A DNA stretch of 64,000 nucleotides from Kineosporia mesophila (GTDB lineage: Bacteria > Actinomycetota > Actinomycetes > Actinomycetales > Kineosporiaceae), in the NCBI RefSeq assembly GCF_021129235.1, contig NZ_JAJOMA010000007.1:186001-250000 (forward strand), given 5' to 3'. Both the position numbers and the translations under genes were made by a program. Every line of letters begins with the position of its first letter. The first letter of the stretch is position 1. Below, piece after piece: positions 1 to 9,279 of this stretch. A model generated the notes under the pieces. The model was not told where the DNA came from. It saw nothing but the letters and a program-made list of their open reading frames with translations, and ran no database searches.

Positions 1-875
1 TGGTAGGCGCGGTGGCCGACGTGCCAGCCGACGGCCCACAGCAGGGCGCCGGGCGTCGGGTTCTCCCGCATCAGCTTCAGCGCGGAGGCGACGGGGCTGG
101 AGGGCTGATGCGACTCGGCCACCTGCGAGGCCTTGATCACCGCGATGGACGTGGTGACGGCCGTGACGCTGGCGATCGGCTTGTTGCCGTAGCGGCGCTC
201 GAGCAGGGCCGCGGCGTGGCCGTACGACCAGCCCTGGCGCCACATCTTGCTGAACGAGGTCCGCAGCCGCACGTGCATCACGACGTCGGGGCCGAAGATC
301 AGGGGAGTGCCGGAGAGCTGCACACGCCAGCACAGGTCGGTGTCTTCCAGAGTGCCGACGGCCTGGTCGAAGCCGCCGACGGTCAGGAAGGTCTCCCGCT
401 TGATGCCCATGTTGCCGGCGCCGGCGTGCGGCAGGCCCGGGCCGAAGGGGGACTCCTGGAGTCCGGTGTTCTGCTGCAGCGGGCGCGAGCGCCAGACCCG
501 CTCGGAGTTGAGCTTGCGCGACTCGAAACGGCCGGCCACGAAGGGGTTGCGCTCCAGCGCGGCCATCATCTGGATCAGCCAGTCGTCGGCCACCTCGTCG
601 TCGGCGTCGCAGAAGGCGAGGAAGTCAGCCTTCGATGCGTGGGCGGCCACGTTGCGGGCGTGGCCGGCGCCGGGCCGGTCGGAGGAGTCGATGATCTGAA
701 GGTTAAGAACGCTTTCATAACGCTGGGCCACGACGCGTGTATGGTCGGTCGACCCGTTGTCACTGATGATGACGTCCCAGTCGCCGGTGTAACGCTGGCG
801 GGACAGGGCCTCGAGCTGGATGCCGAGAGTGTCGGCGGCGTTACGGCAGGCGATCACCACGCTCACAGACGGCAT
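1..875 (-). CDS. GT2 family glycosyltransferase (3' end cut by window edge)
   Basis: The reading frame opens with ATG at 875 and stays open to the window edge, so the C-terminus is missing. The protein starts MPSVSVVIACRNAADTLGIQ, the usual first strand of a GT-A fold, followed by SDNGSTD and a DAD-type metal motif (FCDADDEVADDW); GGFDQAVGTLEDTDLCWRVQ matches the acceptor/base region of family 2 enzymes with ED. It should transfer an activated sugar to a growing polysaccharide on the cytoplasmic face of the membrane. It is divergent from the flippase at 1353, within the exopolysaccharide locus. Family assignment is secure; donor and acceptor cannot be told. Confidence 0.88.
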   Translation of the reverse strand, partial: MPSVSVVIACRNAADTLGIQLEALSRQRYTGDWDVIISDNGSTDHTRVVAQRYESVLNLQIIDSSDRPGAGHARNVAAHASKADFLAFCDADDEVADDWLIQMMAALERNPFVAGRFESRKLNSERVWRSRPLQQNTGLQESPFGPGLPHAGAGNMGIKRETFLTVGGFDQAVGTLEDTDLCWRVQLSGTPLIFGPDVVMHVRLRTSFSKMWRQGWSYGHAAALLERRYGNKPIASVTAVTTSIAVIKASQVAESHQPSSPVASALKLMRENPTPGALLWAVGWHVGHRAY

Positions 876-1352
876 TTCAGATCAGGCCTCTCCGTAGGCA
901 ACACATGTGCAACTTACTCTTAAAGACTTGCAGGCACAGCCTAAGGCCAACTGAGAGCGGCCTGAGAGTCTGCCGTCATAGTTAATGCTCCCGATCTGCG
1001 GTTCAAGGGGCGATTGAGCCTGCCTCATCCGTTCGGACGATGTAATCAGCCCTTTAGGTCCTGTTGATGTTCGTTTCCGTAGTTGAACGGCGCCGAACAG
1101 GTGTAACGGAGAGAAACGGGCGTATCTGACGGGACGTAAAGGTAGGCTGGGGCGCCGGAAGCTCCCTGTGGTGATTTCCGGCTGCGCTTCAGCAAGGGGG
1201 CTGGCAGCGCCGATCGAACCGCTCACAGACGTGCCGGTCGATCGTTCGGCGGTCCTGTCCCGGGCCCGTCGACCGCGATCCGAAAGGTGTGCGTGAATGC
1301 CCGGCCGCAGCGGCGCCCCCGAGTCAGGCACCCGCCGATCAGCAGGTGACCC
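876..1352. other. 477-bp divergent intergenic region
   Basis: No convincing gene. It must hold the promoters of the GT2 gene (minus) and the flippase (plus). The only structure I notice is a 7-bp inverted repeat, GCCGGAA at 1154-1160 and TTCCGGC at 1176-1182. GGAGAGG lies about 12 nt before the GT2 start and could be a weak ribosome site. No clear -35/-10 pair was recognised. Confidence 0.5.
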
Positions 1353-3149
1353 GTGGCCATAACCGGTAGGCACGTGCGGGCCGACGAGGCCGACCTGGAG
1401 CCGGACCTCGAGGACGCCCCCTCCAACCGCAGCCGCATCATCTGGACCTTCGCCGACCAGGCCCTGTCCAGCCTGGCCAACTTCGCGCTGTCGATCGTGG
1501 TCGCGCGTGAGGTGTCGGAGAACGACTTCGGCTCGTTCAGCCTGATGCTGGTCACCTTCACCTTCCTGATCGGCCTCGGCCGGGCCATGGTCGGTGACCC
1601 CTACGTGGTCCGGTTCACCGACGCCGACCGTCACACGCGCCGCCGGGCGTCCCGTCAGGCCACCGGTGCGGCCGTCAGCTTCGGCGTGATCGCCGGCGTG
1701 GTCTGCGCGGTCGCCTCGATCTTCCTCGACAAGCAGAGTGCCGCCGGCATCCTCGGTCTCGGCATCGCGATGCCCGGCCTGATGCTGCAGGAGACCTGGC
1801 GCAGCACCTTCTTCGCCGAGGGCCGCCCGCGCACGGCCACCATCAACGACGGCGTGCGCACCGTGATCCAGTTCGCCCTGCTCGGTGTGCTGCTCACCTC
1901 CGACAGCCCGTCGGTCTTCCTGATCACCCTCGCCTGGGGCGCGGGTGGCCTGGTCGCCGCACTCATCGGCATCCTGCAGACCCGCGTCGTGCCCGACCCG
2001 TTCGAGGCGCTCGCCTGGTACCGCGAGACCCGCGACATCAACCTCAAGATGGGTGCCGACTTCTCGCTCAACCAGGGCGCCACCACCCTGGTCAGCTACG
2101 TGATCACCGGCATCGTCGGCACCCTGGCCATCGGCGCCATCCGGGCCGCGCAGTCGCTGCTCGGCCCCCTGAACCTGCTGTTCTCCGGTATCTCCTCGTT
2201 CGGCCTGCCGGTCCTCGCCCGCACCGCCCTCACCGGCCGTTCCCTGGTGAAGCAGGCGCTCCTGCTGAGCGCGGGCATCGGTGGCATGGCCAGCGTCTGG
2301 GTGCTCATCCTCCTGGTGGTGCCGACCTCGATCGGCCGCCAGTTCCTGGGTGACAGCTGGGGCAACGCCCGCGACGTGATGCTGCCGATGGGTCTCATCA
2401 CCGTCACGGTCGGGTTCGTGCTGGGCGCCAGCCTCGGTCTGAAGGCCCTGCGCCGCGCCGACCAGATGCTGCGGGTCACCTTCATCCAGGCGCCGCTCAT
2501 GCTCGGCCTGGGCGCCGGCCTGGGTGCGGTCTGGAGCGCTCCCGGTGCGGCCTGGGGCATGGCCATCGCGCAGGTCACCGGCTTCGTGATGTGCTGGTGG
2601 ATCTTCATCCGGGCCGACCGCATGCCCCGCGACTGGGTCGACGAGGAGAACGAGGACGGCCCGAGCGTCGCGCCGGGTGGCGACCAGCCCCACGGCCGCG
2701 ACCACACCCTCCGTCACGGCCCGCACGACCGGCAAGCCTTCTGGGACCAGGACGAGCAGGACCGCTGGACCCGTGAGGAGCCGGAGGGCATCTACGGCGG
2801 CCGGCAGGCCGAGGAACCCTGGGCGCCGGAACATCAGCCGGGCTACCGGCGGAACTGGGCCGACCCCCGCCAGAACCCGGACCGGTCCGGCGATTTCCCG
2901 GCCTCCGAAGAGACCGTGCAGTTCCGCCAGGACTGGCACACCGGCCAGGCCGCGCCGCCCCCGTCCCGCGGCACGTTCGACCCGGCCGAGCCCACGGTGC
3001 CCTTCATCGAGGAACTCCCCCAGGAGTCGCCGCAGCCGGGCCCGGGCTACGACAACCGTTACGCCGACGACCGCTACCCCGAGGAGCAGTCTCCGCGCGG
3101 CGGCCGGAACTCCTGGCCGTTCCCCGATCCGGAGCACCAGGGCCGCTGA
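1353..3149 (+). CDS. Wzx-type polysaccharide flippase-like membrane protein
   Basis: 598 aa from GTG 1353. After a 25-residue polar N-terminus, residues about 28-425 alternate long hydrophobic helices with short charged loops, in the pattern of MOP/MATE-superfamily O-antigen flippases (about 12 helices). The last 170 residues are hydrophilic, rich in D, R, P, Q and W, and probably cytosolic and disordered; such tails are not part of the core family. Likely role: moving undecaprenyl-linked repeat units across the membrane for the polymerase at 3380. It converges on that gene, with two large palindromes between them. Family call is from topology and context; no catalytic motif exists to confirm it. 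Confidence 0.72.
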   Translation: MAITGRHVRADEADLEPDLEDAPSNRSRIIWTFADQALSSLANFALSIVVAREVSENDFGSFSLMLVTFTFLIGLGRAMVGDPYVVRFTDADRHTRRRASRQATGAAVSFGVIAGVVCAVASIFLDKQSAAGILGLGIAMPGLMLQETWRSTFFAEGRPRTATINDGVRTVIQFALLGVLLTSDSPSVFLITLAWGAGGLVAALIGILQTRVVPDPFEALAWYRETRDINLKMGADFSLNQGATTLVSYVITGIVGTLAIGAIRAAQSLLGPLNLLFSGISSFGLPVLARTALTGRSLVKQALLLSAGIGGMASVWVLILLVVPTSIGRQFLGDSWGNARDVMLPMGLITVTVGFVLGASLGLKALRRADQMLRVTFIQAPLMLGLGAGLGAVWSAPGAAWGMAIAQVTGFVMCWWIFIRADRMPRDWVDEENEDGPSVAPGGDQPHGRDHTLRHGPHDRQAFWDQDEQDRWTREEPEGIYGGRQAEEPWAPEHQPGYRRNWADPRQNPDRSGDFPASEETVQFRQDWHTGQAAPPPSRGTFDPAEPTVPFIEELPQESPQPGPGYDNRYADDRYPEEQSPRGGRNSWPFPDPEHQGR

Positions 3150-3204
3150 CGCCGGCACCACCCTCGACCACCCTGGAGAGGGCGCCCGCGCAACTTCCTT
3201 CCTC

Positions 3205-3287
3205 CGTGATCATGCGAAACCTCCCCGGTGTTCTAGAACTCTCGACCGGACAGTTCTAGAACTCTGGGGAGGTTTTGCATGATCACG
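3205..3287. repeat. CGTGATC-ended palindromic element, copy 1
   Basis: An 83-bp imperfect inverted repeat. The outer arms read CGTGATCATGCGAAACCTCC and the complement of GGAGGTTTTGCATGATCACG; the inner arms each contain GTTCTAGAAC, itself a palindrome. A copy of the same length and order lies at 63441-63523, and related elements are at 23421 and 30628. It lies in the convergent gap after the flippase. It could be a bidirectional terminator or a small non-autonomous mobile repeat. Confidence 0.85.
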
Positions 3288-3317
3288 AAAGGTTTGGGGG
3301 GCCCACGCCCACCACTC

Positions 3318-3363
3318 AATGAGGGACGCCTGTCAGCTCGCGAGCTGACAGGCGTCCCTCATT
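3318..3363. terminator. Bidirectional terminator palindrome (GGACGCC family)
   Basis: A perfect 46-bp palindrome with 23-bp arms and no spacer, centred on CTCG|CGAG, with AAT/ATT at its ends. It sits between the converging flippase and Wzy-like genes. The stem segment TGAGGGACGCC recurs in the terminators at 11563, 19979 and 27251. Confidence 0.8.
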
Positions 3364-3379
3364 CGTGTGGTCGCCGGGA

Positions 3380-4906
3380 CTATGCCACCGGCACCTGATC
3401 TCGGTCCCGCCGCATCACCGCGGCCAGGGCATCGGAGACCCCCACGGTGACGGGTGGGCCCCAGAGGCTGGTCAGGAGCCAGGCCAGGGCGACGGTGTGC
3501 GCCTGCAACAGGCTTCCGGACAGGAAGAAGATCATGAACAGCATGGCCGTCGGCAGCACCGGGATCGGTGGGCCGCGGTACACGCTGACCATCAGGAAGG
3601 CGACGAACACGACCATCGCCACCAGGCCGTACTCGAAGGCCAGCTTGGGGGCGATGGTGTACACCACCGCGTCACCGCCCGAGCGGAACGAGGTCAGCAG
3701 ACGGTCGGCGGAACCCGGGCCGGCCCCGACGAAGAGCCGGGTCGGATTGTCCGACAGCCCGGCCGACACCTCGGTGTACGGCTGGACGAACCGGATGTAG
3801 CCCGAGGAACCCTGCTGGGACGTCTCGTCGCGCCGGTCGAGCAGGATGTTCGCCGCCGGCGTCGCGAAGACGATGGCCAGACCCACCGCCCCGGCCAGGA
3901 CGTAGGCCGGCCGGATGCGGTTGGGGGCCACGACGACCATCAGGCCGACCGCGACGACGAGCAGGATGATGCCGGTACCGGACAGCGTGGAGGCCATCCC
4001 GATGCCGAGCAGGGCCGGCTGCCACGCGGGGGCGCGGATCAGCAGCGCGATCACCAGGGCGAGCGCCAGGTACTGGCAGAGGAACGAGGGCTCCAGGAAG
4101 ACGAACGCGTTCGCCTTCGTGGTGGGGTCGTTCCAGGCCAGTTCGTACGAGACGTTGTAGTCCTGGATGAGCAGGTTCTCCGGGACGAACTTCAGCAGGT
4201 AGTCCTGGTAGACCCAGACGCCGGCGTACTGCGAGCCCAGCTGGAACACGCCGACCACGGCCGCGACCAGCATGATCCGCGTGTAGAAGCGCGCCAGCGG
4301 CACGAACAGGTCGCGGAACTGGATGCTGATGCAGAACACCCAGGGCATCCACAGAATCAGCAGCAGCAGAACCGAGTTCAGCGAGATCGAGTTGCCGAAG
4401 AACTGGCTCAGGTAGGTCGCCAGCACGATCAGCGCCGCCGAGGCGATGAACAGCTCGGTGCGCACCCGGTTGTAGCGCACACCGCCCCGCAGACGGGCCA
4501 GCACGACGAAGACGTACGTGGCCACCAGTGGCAGGGGGATCGGGAAGCTGCCCAGCGGGATCGCGAACCGCATGCCGACGATGCAGACCAGCAGGGTGAT
4601 CTTCAGGAGCCGGAGGATGTACCGCCGGTTCTCCTCGCTGACCTCCTTGGTCGGGCCCACGGCCTCGACCAGCCGCAGCCGGTCGGAGCGCTCGTCGTAG
4701 GCGGCCAGCGCGTCGAGGCTGGGCTGCGGGCTGGAACGGTCGCGGCGCCAGCGCTGACGCACCTTGCGGACCATTCCGGTACCGCCGCCGTCGAACGCCC
4801 GCCAGGGCTGGTGCGGCGTGCCGCCGGTCGGGGGCACGCCGGGCCGGCCCGGCGGCGTACCGCCACCGGGCCGGGGACCTTCCCCGTGTCTGGGGGTCTC
4901 GCTCAC
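3380..4906 (-). CDS. O-antigen ligase/polymerase-like (Wzy-type) membrane protein
   Basis: 508 aa. A Gly/Pro-rich cytosolic N-terminus of about 70 residues precedes roughly ten predicted membrane helices; a large soluble loop between helices (about residues 210-260, containing YAGVWVYQDYLLKF and NDPTTKANAFVFLEPS) is typical of Wzy/WaaL-type proteins. It would polymerise lipid-linked repeat units on the outer face. Start GTG/ATG at 4906 overlaps the stop of the upstream glycosyltransferase by four bases, so the pair is translationally coupled. Wzy proteins have little sequence identity, so the call rests on topology and neighbours. Confidence 0.68.
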   Translation of the reverse strand: MSETPRHGEGPRPGGGTPPGRPGVPPTGGTPHQPWRAFDGGGTGMVRKVRQRWRRDRSSPQPSLDALAAYDERSDRLRLVEAVGPTKEVSEENRRYILRLLKITLLVCIVGMRFAIPLGSFPIPLPLVATYVFVVLARLRGGVRYNRVRTELFIASAALIVLATYLSQFFGNSISLNSVLLLLILWMPWVFCISIQFRDLFVPLARFYTRIMLVAAVVGVFQLGSQYAGVWVYQDYLLKFVPENLLIQDYNVSYELAWNDPTTKANAFVFLEPSFLCQYLALALVIALLIRAPAWQPALLGIGMASTLSGTGIILLVVAVGLMVVVAPNRIRPAYVLAGAVGLAIVFATPAANILLDRRDETSQQGSSGYIRFVQPYTEVSAGLSDNPTRLFVGAGPGSADRLLTSFRSGGDAVVYTIAPKLAFEYGLVAMVVFVAFLMVSVYRGPPIPVLPTAMLFMIFFLSGSLLQAHTVALAWLLTSLWGPPVTVGVSDALAAVMRRDRDQVPVA

Positions 4907-5835
4907 GCCCGGGTCACCGTCCGGCCGCCCACGCTGGCCCGGCCGCTGGTCACGCCGAGGATGTAGCTCCAGTGCTCCTGCGCCCGGGACTTGTCGCCCT
5001 TGGCCAGGGAGGCCAGCACCCGCAGGCCGTACCCGAAGGTGAGGGCCAGACGGATGGCCCGGGCGTTCTGCAGGTTGTTGTGCTGGGCCACGTAGCGCGC
5101 CATCGACGCGCCCCGCAGTCGCAGCATCTCCTTGGACGGGGCGCCCGAGTTACCGGCCGCGTGCTGCACCAGCACGTCGGTGCGCAACGCCTGGGTCATG
5201 TTCTTCTCGCGCACCGCCCGGCCGAACGCGACGTCCTCGTTGTAGACGAAGAACTGCTCGTCGAAGCCCCCGAGGTCGGTGAACGTGCTGACCCGAACGG
5301 CCATGCAGGCCCCCGTGGTCCAGTCCACCCGGATCGGCAGATAGGGCCGCGGACGGGCGAACAGGCCCGCCTGGGGCGCGATCTTGTGTAGACCGATCGA
5401 GTGGATCACGGCCCGCCGCACGGTGGGCTCCCAGCCGCCCGTGCCGATCTCCACCGACCCGTCGGCGCCCACCGTGGTGGCCGCCGAGGAAGCGATGTCC
5501 GGCTCGGCCGCGAGCTGTGAGACCAGCGTCTCGAGCCCGGTCACCGTGGGGCGGGTGTCCGGGTTGACGAAGATCACATACTCGTACGCGGAGCTACGGG
5601 CACCGAGGTTCGCCGCAGTGGCGAAACCCTGTCCCGCGCCTTCCAGATAACGGGCGTTGGGACGGTCGCGGATCAGGTCGCGCAAGCCGTCCGCACCCCG
5701 CGCGTTGTCCACGACGGCGAGTGGGATGTCGTTGGGAAGCCCGGCGAGCAGGCCTTCGATCTGGGACCTGCTGTTGTAGCTGACAATGATCAGCTCGTAA
5801 GCGGGTACGGCGCCGTCCTGGGCGCTTGACTCCAC
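4903..5835 (-). CDS. GT2 glycosyltransferase, rhamnosyltransferase-like
   Basis: 310 aa from GTG 5835, chosen because AGGAGGAA lies 5-12 nt upstream. N-terminal YELIIVSYNSRSQIEGLL and VDNARGADGL are the nucleotide-binding part, FVNPDTRPT the DxD-like metal site (PDT), and GGFDEQFFVYNEDVAFGRAV the ED acceptor site of the GT2 rhamnosyl/galactofuranosyl-type subgroup. No membrane helix. Co-transcribed with the Wzy-like gene downstream (ATGA overlap) and divergent from the chain-length gene at 6125. Sugar specificity unknown. Confidence 0.87.
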   Translation of the reverse strand: MESSAQDGAVPAYELIIVSYNSRSQIEGLLAGLPNDIPLAVVDNARGADGLRDLIRDRPNARYLEGAGQGFATAANLGARSSAYEYVIFVNPDTRPTVTGLETLVSQLAAEPDIASSAATTVGADGSVEIGTGGWEPTVRRAVIHSIGLHKIAPQAGLFARPRPYLPIRVDWTTGACMAVRVSTFTDLGGFDEQFFVYNEDVAFGRAVREKNMTQALRTDVLVQHAAGNSGAPSKEMLRLRGASMARYVAQHNNLQNARAIRLALTFGYGLRVLASLAKGDKSRAQEHWSYILGVTSGRASVGGRTVTRA

Positions 5836-6124
5836 GTCATTCCTCCTGTGAACCGGCTCGGTGCCTCAGCGTTGTTGAGCGCGACGTGACAGCCTGATGG
5901 CCGAGTGTTGCCCTCGCGGACCCAATCGCCGCAATCATCGGGGCGATATAGCCCAAGGCTGCGCAACTCTGCCGCCCAGGCTAGGCGTTCGTGACAGACT
6001 GTCGCACGGATACCGGGTGGCTCAATGTGGAGGAACCCATCCGGCTGCGGGGCATTTACCCATTCGGCCGCACTCGGGGGGTGCTGCGGGCCGGTACAGA
6101 TTTTCGCGACCAGGAGGAGCACGC

Positions 6125-7819
6125 GTGCAGGACATCTTGGCGGCGCGGCAGGCCGACGGCAGTTCGGCCGCCGAAGAGGCGCCCAGCCTGGTGAACGCCA
6201 TCGTGCGGGAACGCTGGGTGGTCCTGGCCTGCGTCGTGGTCGCGGCTCTGCTGGGTATTGGTCTCAGTCAGCTGCAGTCGGCCAAGTACACGGCCGAGAC
6301 CACGGTTTTCATTTCGGCCCAGGGTGATTTCGACCCGATCTCCGAGAACCCGACCACCGACGTCACCCGCTACATCGCCAACCAGGCCGCCCTGATCCAG
6401 ACCAACCAGGTCATGGAGCAGGCGAAGACCGACCTCGGTCTCAAGGGCAGCGCGACCGACCTGGCGAAGGAAATCACGGTCACCACCTCCGAAGATGCCA
6501 GCGTCATCACGGTCTCCGCGACCGACGCCACCCCGGCGGGCGCCAAGTCCGTCGCCGACGGCGTCGTCGCCGCCTACCGCAAGGTGCGCCTGGCCCAGGT
6601 CGAGGCGCAGCGCGACCAGGTCACCGCGTCGAGCAAGTCCGGCGCCACCAGCAGCGCGGTCACGGCCTCGGCCGCGGTCTACGGCGACGGTGTCGGCAAC
6701 GTGCAGGAAGCGGTGGAGCCGACCTCGGCCTCCGAGCCCCAGCCGGTGCGCAACGCCTTGATCCTGGCCCTGATCGGTCTGATCGCCGGTACTGGTTACG
6801 CCCTGTACACGCAGTCATTCACCCGTCGTAAGGTCGGCCCGGCCGAGGCCAGTGCCATCTTCGGCGCCCCGGTGCTGACCCAGGTGCCCGACCGTGGTCG
6901 CATCTCCGCCGACGACGCGATCGCCGCGGCGTACTCCGAGCCGGGTGACGCCTACCGGATGGCGGCCGTCGGCCTCGACTACATCCGCGGCACCGCACCC
7001 GGTGTCTTCCTGATCACGGCGCCGCACGACGGTGCCGGTTCCAGCCTGACCGCGCTGAACCTGGCCGCGGCCGCGGCCGACCACGGCCGTCGGGTGTTCC
7101 TCCTCAACATCGAGGACACGGTCCGCCCGGCCTCCCAGGCCGACGCGGGCATGCTCCGGGTTCCGCTGCACGACCTGGCCCAGGGCCGGATCGACCTCGG
7201 CCACGCGGTCGAGCGCAAGGCGGCCTCCCGGGCCCAGTTCGGCATCATCCGGCTCCAGGTGCTCCAGCCGGTGCAGGGGCACCCGGTGCCCGATGTCCAG
7301 GCGATCCTCGACCAGCTGCCCGACGACACCGACCTGGTGCTCATCGACGCCCCGCCGCTGCCGGCGTCCTCCGCCTCGTTCGTGCTCGCCGGCCAGGTCG
7401 ACGCCGCGGTCGTGGTGATCGACGAGGTCACCACCCCGGCCGATCTCGAAGAGCTGCAGCGTCGTTGCCGTCTCGCCGGTATCCCGGTGGCCGGTGTACT
7501 GGTCAACCACATCCGCCGTCCCAACATGACGAACAGCCGTCGCCGCCAGCGCGCGGAGATGAGCTCGGTCCCCGGCCGGATGTACGACACTTCCCCCCGT
7601 GGTCTGCCGATCATCAACGACAACTCGGGTGGTTTCCCGGCGCTCGGTGGTGACGACCGGGGCTACGGCGCCGGGCAGAACGGTTACGACGGCGGCGACT
7701 ACAACAACGGCGGCCAGAGCCGGCCGGAAGACGCCGACCTGCCGTGGAACAACAGCAACAGCAACGCCCGGGGCAACCAGGGCTGGGAAGAGAGCGAGTC
7801 CCGCGGCCGTCGCCGCTGA
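6125..7819 (+). CDS. Wzz chain-length / BY-kinase-like protein with degenerate P-loop
   Basis: 564 aa from GTG 6125, preceded by AGGAGGAGC; upstream in-frame starts would add a non-coding-looking leader. Helix 1 is about residues 30-50 (WVVLACVVVAALLGIGL), helix 2 about 210-228 (ALILALIGLIAGTGYALYT), with the Wzz periplasmic-type domain between. A cytosolic domain resembling bacterial tyrosine kinases follows. Its Walker A segment is TAPHDGAGSSLTALNLA (about 297-313), lacking the invariant lysine; Walker A' reads FLLNIED; Walker B VLIDAPPLP is kept. The Gly/Asn/Tyr-rich tail has three tyrosines close together, like a phospho-tail. Role: control of polysaccharide length and export. Kinase activity is doubtful. 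A terminator follows at 7869. Confidence 0.85.
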   Translation: MQDILAARQADGSSAAEEAPSLVNAIVRERWVVLACVVVAALLGIGLSQLQSAKYTAETTVFISAQGDFDPISENPTTDVTRYIANQAALIQTNQVMEQAKTDLGLKGSATDLAKEITVTTSEDASVITVSATDATPAGAKSVADGVVAAYRKVRLAQVEAQRDQVTASSKSGATSSAVTASAAVYGDGVGNVQEAVEPTSASEPQPVRNALILALIGLIAGTGYALYTQSFTRRKVGPAEASAIFGAPVLTQVPDRGRISADDAIAAAYSEPGDAYRMAAVGLDYIRGTAPGVFLITAPHDGAGSSLTALNLAAAAADHGRRVFLLNIEDTVRPASQADAGMLRVPLHDLAQGRIDLGHAVERKAASRAQFGIIRLQVLQPVQGHPVPDVQAILDQLPDDTDLVLIDAPPLPASSASFVLAGQVDAAVVVIDEVTTPADLEELQRRCRLAGIPVAGVLVNHIRRPNMTNSRRRQRAEMSSVPGRMYDTSPRGLPIINDNSGGFPALGGDDRGYGAGQNGYDGGDYNNGGQSRPEDADLPWNNSNSNARGNQGWEESESRGRRR

Positions 7820-7868
7820 GCCGCCTTTGAATCAGCCCTGAATCGCCTATGGGCACTGCGATCACGAG

Positions 7869-7905
7869 GAACGGTCACCGGAACCGGTGGCCGTTCTTCG
7901 TTTTT
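7869..7905 (+). terminator. Rho-independent terminator after Wzz-like gene
   Basis: 13-bp stem (GAACGGTCACCGG with CCGGTGGCCGTTC, one G-U pair) and AA loop, followed by TTCGTTTTT. It lies 49 bp after the stop codon. Confidence 0.85.
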
Positions 7906-8039
7906 GCGACCGACCGGAGTCATCGCTGAGTCACCGCTGAGTGGCGGTTGACCGTCTCGTCCCTCCCGGTCAGTCTGGATGAACTGCCCGGTGGACCGGG
8001 TATATCTGCGCGCCATCACACCGAACGGCTTGAACACGG

Positions 8040-9104
8040 ATGCTCGAGCTCCTCAGACGCCACGGGCGTCGTCTCGCCCTTGTGGCGGGCGTTCTCACCC
8101 TCACGGCGGCCGTCGTCGCCGGGACCGGATACTGGCTCTGGCAGCGCGATCCCGTGGGTGACCAGGCCACGTCCGGCGCGTTTCCCGAGCGCACCGTGCC
8201 GCAGCTGCGCAACGGAGTCTTCGTCGGGACCTCGAAGGAGGACGCGGACGCCTTCCAGCAGTGGCTCGGCGGTGATGTCGACCTGGTGGTGGACTTCTCC
8301 ACGCGGGAGACCTGGGAGGACATCTCCGACCCGGACTACATGCTGCAGACCTGGAAAGGGTCGGGGTACCGGCCGGTGTACTCGGTGGCGCTGCTCCCGA
8401 CGGGTGATTCCTCGGCGACGGTGCAGCGGGGTGCCACCGGGGAGTACGACGAGCACTACCGCGAACTGGCGCAGAACCTGGTGAAAGCCGGTCAGCCCCG
8501 GGCTGTCCTGCGACTGGGCTGGGAGTTCAACCTGGAGAGCTCACGCTGGGCCACGCCGGACCAGGACGCGTTCATCGCCTACTGGAAGCAGATCGTCGAC
8601 ACCATGCGGTCGGTGGAGGGGCAGCACTTCGAGTTCGACTGGAACCCCAACAACGGCAAGAACAAGTTCGACGCGGTGAAGTACTACCCGGGCAACGACT
8701 ACGTGGACTACATCGGGGTCGACGCCTACGACGTCTCGTACGCCTGGCGAACCTACCCCTACCCGGGTGACTGTGACAGCGACTGCCGGCTGGAGCGTCA
8801 GCGCCGGTCCTGGGAGCGGGCGATCTACGGCGGCAAGCGCGGGCTGGAGTTCTGGTCCGACTTCGCCCGGCACCGGGGCAAGCCGATGTCGCTGCCGGAA
8901 TGGGGCCTGTGGGAACGCCAGGACGGGCACGGCGGTGGGCTCGACGTCTGGTACCTGCAGAAGATGGGGGAGTTCATCGCCGATCCGGACAACGGGGTGG
9001 CCTACCAGGCCTACTTCGAGTTCAACGGCGACGACGGCCCGCACAAATTGATGACGACGTACCAGGATGCAAAGGAAACTTTCCGTGGTCTTTTCGCGGA
9101 TTAA
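8040..9104 (+). CDS. Membrane-anchored GH26-like glycoside hydrolase
   Basis: 354 aa. An uncleaved signal anchor covers residues about 12-34 (LALVAGVLTLTAAVVAGTGYW), after three arginines, putting the rest outside. The catalytic domain resembles GH26 (beta-mannanase/beta-glucanase clan A): VLRLGWEFN places the likely acid/base at E162 and SLPEWGLWE the likely nucleophile at E287. CDSDC may form a disulfide. GH26 enzymes cleave beta-linked mannans or glucans; next to Wzz and upstream of a paralogue this one probably trims the polysaccharide made by the locus. Substrate is not deducible. No strong ribosome site is visible before ATG 8040. Confidence 0.78.
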   Translation: MLELLRRHGRRLALVAGVLTLTAAVVAGTGYWLWQRDPVGDQATSGAFPERTVPQLRNGVFVGTSKEDADAFQQWLGGDVDLVVDFSTRETWEDISDPDYMLQTWKGSGYRPVYSVALLPTGDSSATVQRGATGEYDEHYRELAQNLVKAGQPRAVLRLGWEFNLESSRWATPDQDAFIAYWKQIVDTMRSVEGQHFEFDWNPNNGKNKFDAVKYYPGNDYVDYIGVDAYDVSYAWRTYPYPGDCDSDCRLERQRRSWERAIYGGKRGLEFWSDFARHRGKPMSLPEWGLWERQDGHGGGLDVWYLQKMGEFIADPDNGVAYQAYFEFNGDDGPHKLMTTYQDAKETFRGLFAD

Positions 9105-9279
9105 AAGTCGTGTAGCTGAACGCGACGTGCGAAGCTATGGGATTCTGCGGGGCGAAGCGGACATTCTCCGAACCGATTACACTCTCTGAGCGTGACCCCG
9201 CAGCGCTCTGACACGCCCGGCGAAAGCTTCTGCGAGCTGTCGAGACGGGCCGTTCAGGGCGTGAGGCCAAGGATCGGTC

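Noticed and set aside
882-3161. 759-codon open frame antisense to the flippase
   Set aside because: Composition is Arg/Gly/His-rich without domains; it mirrors GC-biased third positions of the true gene on the other strand. Similar long antisense frames opposite groEL (34048-36045) and the kinase/regulator pair (44042-46249) were dropped for the same reason.
5790-6122. 110-codon minus-strand frame in the divergent promoter region
   Set aside because: Overlaps the start and ribosome site of the GT2 gene, has no ribosome site of its own and shows no family features.
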